Shown: one piece after another, positions 8,874 through 16,306 of the stretch
How positions within the stretch are numbered: the stretch's first letter is position 1
Layout of the letters: each line of letters starts with the position of its first letter
Source: Planctomycetota bacterium
GTDB taxonomy: Bacteria; Planctomycetota; UBA1135; GCA-002686595
Reading direction: 5' to 3'
Assembly (NCBI GenBank): GCA_016795205.1
Contig: JAEUHZ010000072.1
Coordinates: forward strand, 1 to 64,000
Length of the DNA: 64,000 bases
Made by a program: the position numbers and the translations under genes
Notes under the pieces: generated by a model
Database searches by the model: none
The model's input: only the letters and a program-made list of their open reading frames with translations
Told to the model about the DNA's origin: nothing

Positions 8874-9989
8874 ATGCGCCGCGTTCCTGGTGTCGTCGTG
8901 CTCGCTGGCCTGCTGGCGCTCGCGAGCTGTGGAAGCAGCGATCCGAACAGGCCGCAGCGGGTCGTCGCGCGCACCAGCGCCTCGGCGTCCGTGCTTCCGC
9001 CTCGCCCGCACGGCGCGTCGATCGAGGAACGCTTCGGGCTCGCGCCGCGCGCGCCTCAGCCCGACGCGGGCGTGGGCGAGGCCGTGGCCATGCTGCGCTG
9101 GGACCTGCCCCCGGGGTGGGTCGAGCGCGAGCCGAGCTCGATGCGCATCGCGAACTTCCTCGCGTCCGGCGACGAACGCGCCGAGTGCTATCTCACGATC
9201 CTGGCTGGCGACGGTGGTGGTCTCGGCGCGAACGTGAATCGCTGGCTGGGCCAGCTCGGTCGGCCCGCGCTGGCCTCGGCGCAGATCGACGCGCTGCCGC
9301 GCGGGCGGCTCTTCGGCCGCGAAGCCGTGCTGCTCGACGCGCAAGGCGCGTTCACGGGCATGTCGGGCGGCGCGCCGCGCCCCGACACGCGCCTCCTGGG
9401 GCTCCTGCTCGTCGATCCGGACGGGTCGGCGTTCCTCAAGTTCACCGGGCCGGCGCAGGTCGTCGCGCGCGAGCGGGACGCCTTCCTGACGCTGGCCGCT
9501 TCGTTCCGCTCCGCCGCGGATCGCGCAGCAGGTGGAGCGGCGGCGCCGCCTGCCGCCGACGTGGCGACCAGCGAGGCGTTGCGCGAGGAGCGCGCAGCCG
9601 GGCTCCTGGCACGCGTGCCCGAGCCGTGGATGCGGGTCGCTGCCAAGCCCCCGCGCGCGCTCGATCTGCGCGTCGACGCCGACGTGGAGTGCTCGCTCAC
9701 CGTGCTTCCCGGAGCAGCGGGTGGAGCGCGCGCGAACATCGATCGCTGGCGTGCGCAGCTCGGGCTCGGGCCGCTCGACGAGGCGCAATTTGCCGGCCTG
9801 GAGCAGGTCGAGATGCTGGGCGCTCGGGCGTTGCTCGTCGAGGCGTCCTCCGGCGAGGCCGGCCTCTTGGGCGTGGTCGCCTCGAGCTCGGATCGCTCCG
9901 TGTTCGTGAAGCTCACCGGTCCGGTCGGGCTCCTCGCGCGCCATCGTGCAGCGTTCCTCGAGCTGTGTCGGACCCTGGAGGAAGGTTGA
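8874..9989 (+). CDS. Lipoprotein with two tandem copies of an uncharacterised domain
   Basis: The 371-residue protein has a clear lipobox LASC (Cys19). Two related domains follow. The first (about 65-205) has RWDLPPGWVE, ECYLTILAG, NRWLGQLG and FLKFTGPAQVVARER. The second (about 240-370) has RVPEPWMRV, ECSLTVLPG, DRWRAQLG and VFVKLTGPVGLLARHR. The repeats share the order PxxW, ExxLTxLxG, xRWxxQLG and F(L/V)KxTGP, so this is an internal duplication. No function is known. A GGGGGAG ribosome site precedes the start, and the stop overlaps the ResB start (TTGA). Coupling to cytochrome c maturation genes suggests a role at the membrane during heme or apocytochrome handling. Confidence 0.7.
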   Translation: MRRVPGVVVLAGLLALASCGSSDPNRPQRVVARTSASASVLPPRPHGASIEERFGLAPRAPQPDAGVGEAVAMLRWDLPPGWVEREPSSMRIANFLASGDERAECYLTILAGDGGGLGANVNRWLGQLGRPALASAQIDALPRGRLFGREAVLLDAQGAFTGMSGGAPRPDTRLLGLLLVDPDGSAFLKFTGPAQVVARERDAFLTLAASFRSAADRAAGGAAAPPAADVATSEALREERAAGLLARVPEPWMRVAAKPPRALDLRVDADVECSLTVLPGAAGGARANIDRWRAQLGLGPLDEAQFAGLEQVEMLGARALLVEASSGEAGLLGVVASSSDRSVFVKLTGPVGLLARHRAAFLELCRTLEEG

Positions 9990-11119
9990 GCGCGTTGCGT
10001 CGGGTGGCGCTGTCCGCCATCGGTGTCCTGTCGTCGTTCGGCCTGGCGTGCGCGCTGTTCGTGCTCCTCGGCCTGCTCACGTGGCTCGGCACGCTCGAGC
10101 AGGCGCACACGGGCCTCTATGACGTCCAGCGCAAGTACTTCGAGTCCTACGCACTGGTCCACGACGCCGGCGGGGTGCCGATCCCGCTGCCGGGCGCGAA
10201 CCTCGTGCTCTCGCTGCTGGCGCTGAACCTGGTGCTGGGTGGGATCGTGCGCCTGCGACGCTCGCGTGAGACGGTCGGGATCCTGGTCGCGCATCTCGGG
10301 ATCCTGCTGCTCCTCGGCGCCGGGCTCGTGAAGCACCGCGCGTCGGACGATGGTCGCGTGACCCTCTACGAGGGCCAAAGCGCGAGCTGGTTCGAGAGCG
10401 ACTATCGCTGGGAGCTCGCCGTGCGCGAGCGGCATCCGGACGGGACGACACGCGAGCACGTGACGCCCTTCGACGGCGTCCTGCTGGCACGCGACGAAGC
10501 GCCCGTCACGGTGGAGGTCCCGGGTGCCCCGTTCAGCCTCGAAGTGCGCGAGGCGCACTCGAACAGTCGCCCCTTCGCCGCGGTCGACGACGGCGGGCCG
10601 TCGCTGCGTCCCCTGGCGCGCGATCCCGAGACGCCGCGCAACCTGCCCGGGGCGCGCGTGGCGCTGGTCTGGGGTGGTGCACCGCTGGAGACGCTCGTGT
10701 GGGGCGCGCAGAGCGCGCCCTTTGGAGCCGTGGTCGACGGCCGCCGCTTCGAGATCGACCTGCGTCGCGAGCGCCACGCACTGCCGTTCACGCTGACGCT
10801 GGAGGACTTCCGCAAGGTCGACCACCCGCGCTCGAACATGCCGCGCTCGTTCGAGAGCGACGTGGTCGTGGACGGCGATCGGCGCCTGACGATCTCGATG
10901 AACGAACCGCTGCGCCAGGGCGGCGTGGTCGTCTATCAGGCTTCGTGGGGGCCTCAGGGCGCGGGGCCCGGTGCCCGGCTGTTCTCGACCTTCGCGGTCG
11001 TGCGCAATCCCGCGGACCAGCTCCCGCTGGTGGCCTGCCTGGTGATCGCGGCTGGGCTCGTGGGGCACTTCGGGCGGCGGCTCGCCCGGCACATGCGTCT
11101 CGAGGGGTGCCGTCGATGA
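9986..11119 (+). CDS. ResB/Ccs1-like cytochrome c biogenesis protein
   Basis: The 377-residue membrane protein belongs to the ResB family, which works with CcsA in System II cytochrome c maturation, keeping apocytochrome thiols reduced and delivering heme outside the membrane. Visible features are N-terminal membrane segments (VLSSFGLACALFVLLGLLTWLGTLEQ; NLVLSLLALNLVLGGIVRL; ILVAHLGILLLLGAGLV), a large periplasmic domain and a C-terminal helix (LPLVACLVIAAGLVGHFG). The start is taken as TTG 9986, overlapping the upstream stop and following GGAGG; TTG 9995 or GTG 10004 are alternatives. The stop overlaps the CcsA start (ATGA). Confidence 0.8.
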   Translation: MSALRRVALSAIGVLSSFGLACALFVLLGLLTWLGTLEQAHTGLYDVQRKYFESYALVHDAGGVPIPLPGANLVLSLLALNLVLGGIVRLRRSRETVGILVAHLGILLLLGAGLVKHRASDDGRVTLYEGQSASWFESDYRWELAVRERHPDGTTREHVTPFDGVLLARDEAPVTVEVPGAPFSLEVREAHSNSRPFAAVDDGGPSLRPLARDPETPRNLPGARVALVWGGAPLETLVWGAQSAPFGAVVDGRRFEIDLRRERHALPFTLTLEDFRKVDHPRSNMPRSFESDVVVDGDRRLTISMNEPLRQGGVVVYQASWGPQGAGPGARLFSTFAVVRNPADQLPLVACLVIAAGLVGHFGRRLARHMRLEGCRR

Positions 11120-13086
11120 GGAGCGCGAGGAACCTGGTCTCGCTGGCCGTGGTCTTGGCGTTGGCGCTGGGCGCGGCCGGCGTCGCGCGCGCGCAGGGCG
11201 GGCCGGCGTTCACGCCCGCCACCCTTGAGGCCTTCGAGCGGCTGCCGCTCCAGGACGTGGGGCGCGTGAAGCCGGTCGCGAGCTACGCGCGGTTCACGCT
11301 GCTGCGCAGCGCCGGCAGCGCGTCGCCGCGCGACGCCGACGGGCGTCGACAGGGGTCCGCGGAATGGCTGCTGCGCTTGGTGCTGTTCCCCGAAACGGCC
11401 AAGGACGATCCGGTGATCCTGGTCGAGGACTCGCAGGCGCTCGTCGCCGCGGGGATCGACGTCACGGGCCGCGAGAAGCGCGCGCGCTGGTCGCAGGCCG
11501 AGCTCGCGGCCGCGCTGCCGCGTCTGCTCGAGCGCGCGCACGCGGCGGACGCGGTCGATCCCAAGCAGCGCACGTCGGTCGAGGCGGTCACGCTGCGCGT
11601 CGCGGAGAGCGCGCTGGCCGTCACGCGGTTGGGCCGCGCCTTCGACTTCGCGCGCGGGCGCATCCCGCTCGTCGACGGCACGCGCGTGGCGCGCCTGTTT
11701 CCGGGCGCCAGCGCCGTGAGCGTGGCGGACGTGCTCGAGCGCGCCGAGGAGCTCGCCGCGCTCGAGCGCGAGCTGGCGGCGGGCGACGACGGGCGCGAGC
11801 AGGGCGCCGTGGCGGCCTTGTGGCGCTTCGTCGCGGACCTGTCCGGCGACGCACACGTCCTGGCTTGGATCCCGCCCCTCGGCGCCGCCGAGGTCGAGCC
11901 CGCCTGGAAGACGCCCGCGGACTTGGTGGTCGCCGGCCGGCGCGGCGAGCGGCTGCATCCCGAGCATGCCGCGCTGCTGCGAGCGGCCGAGGAGCTCGTG
12001 GCGCGACGCACGGACCCGGGGCGACTCGAGGGCGCGCTGTCCGCGCTGGTGGCGGGCGTGGAGCAGTTGGCCGCGGCACGTGGCGAAGGCGGCTCGACGC
12101 GCCTCGAGGCCCGCTACCACGCGCTGGGGCTCCTGGGCTGGTCGAACGGCTTGTACCTCCTGGGCTTCGCGCTGTGCGCGCTGGGCTGGCTGCGCCCGCG
12201 CGCGCGCCTCGCGACACGCGGCGCGTGGGGGCTGGCGGCGGCGGCCACGGTGCTGTTGGCGGCGGCCATCGTGTTGCGCTGCGTGATCCGCGAGCGGCCG
12301 CCGGTGTCCACGCTCTACGAGACGGTGCTCTTCGTGACGGTGTGCGGGGCGGCGACCGCGCTGGTCGTCGAGCGCGTGCAGCGGCAACGGATCCACCTGG
12401 GCCTCGCCTGTCTGGTGGGGGCCGCTGGTCTCATGCTCGCCAACGGCTACGAGCGCCTCGACGGCCAGGACACGATGCCGAGCCTCGTCGCCGTGCTCGA
12501 CACGAACTTCTGGCTCGCGACGCACGTCACCACGATCGTCCTGGGCTACTCCGCGGGCCTCTTGGCGGCCTTCATGGGCAGCGTCTACGTCCTGATCGCC
12601 CTGTTGCGCGGGGAGCGCGCCGACGAAGCGCGGCAGCGATCGCTGGCGCGCGCCGTCTACGGCGTGACCTGCTTCGCGCTGTGCTTCTCGGTCGTCGGCA
12701 CCATCCTGGGAGGGATCTGGGCCAACGAGAGCTGGGGGCGCTTCTGGGGCTGGGATCCCAAGGAGAACGGGGCCCTCTTGATCTGCATCGCGCAGGTGAC
12801 GCTGGTCCACGCGCGGCGGGCGGGCTTCCTGCGCGAGCTCGGGACGTGCGCGTTCGCGGCCTTGGGGGGCACCGTGGTGGCCTTCTCGTGGTGGGGCGTG
12901 AACCTGCTGGGCGTCGGGCTCCACAGCTACGGCTTCACGAGCGGGATCCAGCGCTCGCTGTGGACCTACTACCTGCTGCAGTGGGCCGTGGTGGCCTTGG
13001 CGGGGGTGGTTTGGCTCCGCCGGCGACGCGCGGCGGCCGGCCGGACGCTGCCGGCCCGGACCCGAGCAGCGCCGGTCCCGCGGTAG
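11116..13086 (+). CDS. ccsA: CcsA/CcmF-type cytochrome c heme lyase with long N-terminal extracytoplasmic domain
   Basis: The 656-residue protein has a signal-like N-terminus, a roughly 300-residue extracytoplasmic region, then about eight membrane helices. The tryptophan-rich heme-handling motif WGRFWGWDPKE sits at about residues 541-551, and conserved His residues flank it in adjacent helices (for example ATHVTTIV). Such proteins form the heme channel and lyase of System II. The N-terminal half is longer than in compact CcsA proteins and resembles fused Planctomycetota forms. Overlap with ResB gives a complete minimal System II unit, directly upstream of genes needing 41 heme attachments. 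Confidence 0.85.
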   Translation: MRSARNLVSLAVVLALALGAAGVARAQGGPAFTPATLEAFERLPLQDVGRVKPVASYARFTLLRSAGSASPRDADGRRQGSAEWLLRLVLFPETAKDDPVILVEDSQALVAAGIDVTGREKRARWSQAELAAALPRLLERAHAADAVDPKQRTSVEAVTLRVAESALAVTRLGRAFDFARGRIPLVDGTRVARLFPGASAVSVADVLERAEELAALERELAAGDDGREQGAVAALWRFVADLSGDAHVLAWIPPLGAAEVEPAWKTPADLVVAGRRGERLHPEHAALLRAAEELVARRTDPGRLEGALSALVAGVEQLAAARGEGGSTRLEARYHALGLLGWSNGLYLLGFALCALGWLRPRARLATRGAWGLAAAATVLLAAAIVLRCVIRERPPVSTLYETVLFVTVCGAATALVVERVQRQRIHLGLACLVGAAGLMLANGYERLDGQDTMPSLVAVLDTNFWLATHVTTIVLGYSAGLLAAFMGSVYVLIALLRGERADEARQRSLARAVYGVTCFALCFSVVGTILGGIWANESWGRFWGWDPKENGALLICIAQVTLVHARRAGFLRELGTCAFAALGGTVVAFSWWGVNLLGVGLHSYGFTSGIQRSLWTYYLLQWAVVALAGVVWLRRRRAAAGRTLPARTRAAPVPR

Positions 13087-13140
13087 TTCCGGACGGCACT
13101 CCAGGGCCCGGGTGCCGCTTGCCGAATCCATACGGGCCGG

Positions 13141-13159
13141 GGGCGGCGCGTCGCCGCCC
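13141..13159. terminator. Strong GC hairpin upstream of the DUF2959 gene
   Basis: An 8-bp perfect stem (GGGCGGCG/CGCCGCCC) closes a 3-nt loop, 55 nt after the ccsA stop and 33 nt before the next start. A second weaker stem (CGGCAC/GTGCCG) lies at 13094-13117. Neither is followed by a T-run, so termination or mRNA-end protection is only inferred. Confidence 0.35.
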
Positions 13160-13191
13160 GCCGGAGCCTGGAGGCAGCAGAGGAGATCGCC

Positions 13192-14046
13192 GTGACCGCC
13201 CCGAGCACGTTCCGTTCGCACATCCCCGTCCTGACCGTGCTCCTTGCGCTGGGCGCCTGCGCCGGCACCACCCAGCGCAGCGAGAGCGTGGCGCGCGTCG
13301 ACGAGCTGCTGACGCGCATCGAGCGCATGCAGGCCGAGACCGCCGTCGCCAAGGAGTCGGTCCATGCTGCGTACGTCAGCCTGTGCACGCTGGTCTCGCC
13401 CTCGTTCCGCGGTGACGCCGCGGGCGAGTTCGCCAAGTTCGTCGAGCTCTCCGAGCGCTCCGAGCGGCAGTCGGAGATCCTGCGACGCGCGGCCAAGCCC
13501 ATGCAGCAGCTGGCTGACGACGTGTTCCTGCGCTGGACGAAGGACATGGAGTCGTTCGGGAACTCGCGCATGCGCCAGCGCAGCCAGTCGCGGCTCGACG
13601 AGACCCGCACGCGCTTCCAGAGCATCGTCGGTGCGACCCAGGCGGCCCAGATCGCGCTGGACTCGTTCCACGGCGACCTGCGTGACCACGAGAACTTCCT
13701 GCGGCACGACCTGAACGCCACCTCGGTCGCGTCGATCCGACCGGACGTGCGCGCGCTGGGTGAGGACCTGCGCGCGCTCGACGTGCGCTTCGACGCCACG
13801 GTCGCCGCGGCGCGCGCCTACGTCGAGTCCGCCGCCCTGTACGGCCAGATCGAGGTCGAAGCCAGCACGCCTGCGGCGGCCGAGGCGCCGGCCGCGGAGG
13901 CCACGACGCCGTCGCCGTCGACCCCGCGCAAGCGCACGGTCACGACACTCAAGCCCAAGAGCACGACCACCAAGCCGGCCGGCGAGGGCACGCCGCCGCC
14001 CTCGACCGAAGCCACGCCCGAGTCCGTGACGCAAGGTCCGAACTGA
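13192..14046 (+). CDS. DUF2959 family lipoprotein
   Basis: The 284-residue protein begins at GTG 13192 after AGGAGA and has a lipobox LGAC (Cys23). Residues 30-215 form long coiled-coil helices with the DUF2959 pattern (ADDVFLRWTKDMESF, MRQRSQSRLDETRTRF, HDLNATSVASI). The tail (about 225-284) is Pro/Thr/Ala-rich and low complexity, likely disordered. DUF2959 function is unknown; proteins are predicted periplasmic and lipid-anchored. Its position at the head of the electron-conduit genes may be coincidence or may give a structural periplasmic tether. Confidence 0.75.
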   Translation: MTAPSTFRSHIPVLTVLLALGACAGTTQRSESVARVDELLTRIERMQAETAVAKESVHAAYVSLCTLVSPSFRGDAAGEFAKFVELSERSERQSEILRRAAKPMQQLADDVFLRWTKDMESFGNSRMRQRSQSRLDETRTRFQSIVGATQAAQIALDSFHGDLRDHENFLRHDLNATSVASIRPDVRALGEDLRALDVRFDATVAAARAYVESAALYGQIEVEASTPAAAEAPAAEATTPSPSTPRKRTVTTLKPKSTTTKPAGEGTPPPSTEATPESVTQGPN

Positions 14047-14074
14047 GCGCCGCCGGGTCCCGGCCGGTGCGCGC

Positions 14075-16306
14075 ATGGGTTGGTTCCTGCTCACCGCGCT
14101 GGTCCTCGGCCTGGGCGTCGCGTTGGGAGCGGCGCTGCTGCGGCGCGAGGAGCTGCGTCGCATGGCGAGCCGCGTCGCCGAGCGCGAGCGGGCCGTGCGC
14201 CTGGGCGGGGCCGAGGCCCGGCTGCAGCATCCCGTCGTCGATCTGACGCTGTGCGTGGGGTGCGGCGCGTGCGTGCGGGCCTGCCCCGAGGAGGGCGTCC
14301 TCGACCTGGTCCACGGCCAGGCCGTGGTGGTGAACGGCGCCCGCTGCACGGGCGTGTCGGCGTGCGAGCCCGCCTGCCCGACGGGCGCGATCACGGTGGC
14401 CCTGACCGGCGCCCAGACGCGCCGCGACATCCCGGCGGTCGACGAGTCGCTCGAGGCGAGCGGTGTGCCCGGCCTGTTCCTGGCGGGCGAGGTCACCGCC
14501 CGCGCGCTGATCCAGAACGCGCTCGTTCAAGGAGCCGCGGTCGCGGCCGAGGTCGCGCGGCGCGCGGGGCCGGGTCCGCGCGAGGGGCTCGACCTCGTGA
14601 TCGTGGGCGCAGGGCCGGCAGGCATCGCCTGCTCGCTCGAGGCGCGTCGGCTGGGCCTCTCCTTCGCGACGCTCGACCAAGAGCCCGCGATCGGTGGGAC
14701 GGTGGCGCGCTATCCGCGTCGCAAGCTGGTGCTGACGAACCCGGTGCGGCTCCCGAACGGCGCCGGACTGGCGCGGCGCACGTACGAGAAGGAGGAGCTC
14801 GTGGCGCTGTGGGCCAGCCTGGCAGCGTCGAACGAGCTCCCCATCCACGCCGGCGAGCGCGTGCTGGCGGTCGAGCGCGGTCCGGGCGGAGGCTTCGTCG
14901 TGCGGACGGCGACGCGCGCCTTCCAGGCCCGTCACGTGTGCCTGGCGCTCGGGCGACGCGGCTCGCCGACGAAGCTCGGAGTCCCGGGCGAGGACCTCGC
15001 GAAGGTCGCGTATGCGCTGACCGACGCCAACGCCTACCAGGGCCGGCGCGTGCTGGTCGTGGGCGGCGGCGAGAGCGCGGCCGAGGCCGCGCTGGCCCTC
15101 TCGGAGCAGCCGGGCAACGACGTGACGATCGCCTACCGGCAGGAGGCCTTCTTCCGGCTGCGCCAGCGCACGCAGGAGCGGCTCGCGGAGCGCGCCGCGC
15201 AGGGTCGGATCCGGGTCTTGTTCCGCTGTCGCGTGCTCGCGATCCGTGAGGGAGCCGTGGACCTGGCGCTCGCGGAGGCCGGAGCCGAGAGCGCCTGGAG
15301 CCTGCCGAACGACGAGGTGTTCGTCATGGCCGGCGGCACGCCGCCGTTCGAGCTGCTCGAGGCTGCCGGCGTGTCGTTCGACCCCGCGGCACGCGCCCAG
15401 CCGCAGGCGGTCGTCGAGCAGGGCAGCGGACTCGTGCCCGCGCTGGCGGTGGGCCTGGCGCTGACCGGCGCGACCCTGGGCTTCGCGCTGTGGCACGGCG
15501 ACTACTACGGGTTGACGCCCGAGCGCCGCGCGGTGCACGAGCTGCACGCCGACCTGCGGCCCGGGATGGGCACGGGGCTGGCGCTGGGGATCACCTCGGC
15601 CGTGCTCGTGGCGGTGAACCTCTTGTACCTCGCCCGCCGCTCGCAGCGTGCCCGCTGGCTGTCGTTCGGCTCGCTCAAGGCCTGGATGACGAGCCACGTC
15701 GCGACCGGCATCTTGGCGCTGCTCCTGGCCCTGCTGCACGCCGGCATGACGTCCGGGGACTCGATCGGCGGGAACGCGCTGACGGCGCTGATCGTGCTGT
15801 TCGCGAGCGGCGCCCTGGGACGCTACCTGTACGCCTACGTGCCCCGCGCCGCGAACGGGCGCGAGCTGGAGCTCGAGGAGGTGCGCGTGCGTCTGGCGCG
15901 GCTCGCCGAAGGCTGGACGGGAGCGCAGCGCGCGTTCGGCGAGCGCGCGCGTGCGACCGTGGCGCAGCTCGTGGAGTCGCGGCAATGGCGCAGCACCTTC
16001 GCGGGGCGCGCCCTGGCGCTCGTGACCGGCCGTGCGGAGCTGACACGCGCCCTCGCGGCGCTGCGCGCCGAAGGCCGCGCAGCGGGAGTCCCGCCGGCCG
16101 AGCTGGAGTCGGCGCTGGCCCTGGCGCGTGAGGCGCATCGCACGGCCACCGCGGCGGCCCACTTCGAGGACCTGCGCGCGCTGGTCGCGGGCTGGCGCTG
16201 GGTGCATCGCTGGGTCGCGCTGGCGCTCGTGCTCCTGCTCGTGATCCATGTCGTGGTCGCGCTGCTCTACGGCGCGGCGCGCTCCCTGCCTGGAGGCCTG
16301 ACGTGA
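14075..16306 (+). CDS. Membrane NAD(P)H oxidoreductase: ferredoxin/FAD domains fused to a probable di-heme b membrane domain
   Basis: The 743-residue protein has an N-terminal membrane anchor (1-22), a two-cluster ferredoxin-like domain (Cys60/63/66/70, then Cys91/97/101), a segment like the tail of a thioredoxin-reductase fold (VPGLFLAGEVTARALI), an FAD motif (IVGAGPAGIACSLEARR, from 176) and an NAD(P) motif (VVGGGESAAEAA, about 330). The second FeS cluster lacks its second Cys (Val94), so it may be a 3Fe-4S centre or lost. The C-terminal third (about 450-743) is membranous. His541/His555 and His711/His725 lie in two separate helices with H-x13-H spacing, the classic arrangement for two b hemes shared between two helices. 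I infer NAD(P)H oxidation in the cytoplasm and electron transfer through the membrane to the 23-heme cytochrome, whose start overlaps this stop (GTGA). Confidence 0.8.
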   Translation: MGWFLLTALVLGLGVALGAALLRREELRRMASRVAERERAVRLGGAEARLQHPVVDLTLCVGCGACVRACPEEGVLDLVHGQAVVVNGARCTGVSACEPACPTGAITVALTGAQTRRDIPAVDESLEASGVPGLFLAGEVTARALIQNALVQGAAVAAEVARRAGPGPREGLDLVIVGAGPAGIACSLEARRLGLSFATLDQEPAIGGTVARYPRRKLVLTNPVRLPNGAGLARRTYEKEELVALWASLAASNELPIHAGERVLAVERGPGGGFVVRTATRAFQARHVCLALGRRGSPTKLGVPGEDLAKVAYALTDANAYQGRRVLVVGGGESAAEAALALSEQPGNDVTIAYRQEAFFRLRQRTQERLAERAAQGRIRVLFRCRVLAIREGAVDLALAEAGAESAWSLPNDEVFVMAGGTPPFELLEAAGVSFDPAARAQPQAVVEQGSGLVPALAVGLALTGATLGFALWHGDYYGLTPERRAVHELHADLRPGMGTGLALGITSAVLVAVNLLYLARRSQRARWLSFGSLKAWMTSHVATGILALLLALLHAGMTSGDSIGGNALTALIVLFASGALGRYLYAYVPRAANGRELELEEVRVRLARLAEGWTGAQRAFGERARATVAQLVESRQWRSTFAGRALALVTGRAELTRALAALRAEGRAAGVPPAELESALALAREAHRTATAAAHFEDLRALVAGWRWVHRWVALALVLLLVIHVVVALLYGAARSLPGGLT

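Noticed and set aside
10954..14496. 1180-codon open frame on the minus strand
   Set aside because: Antisense to ResB, CcsA and DUF2959 genes, which show clear motifs and signal peptides; the antisense translation shows none.
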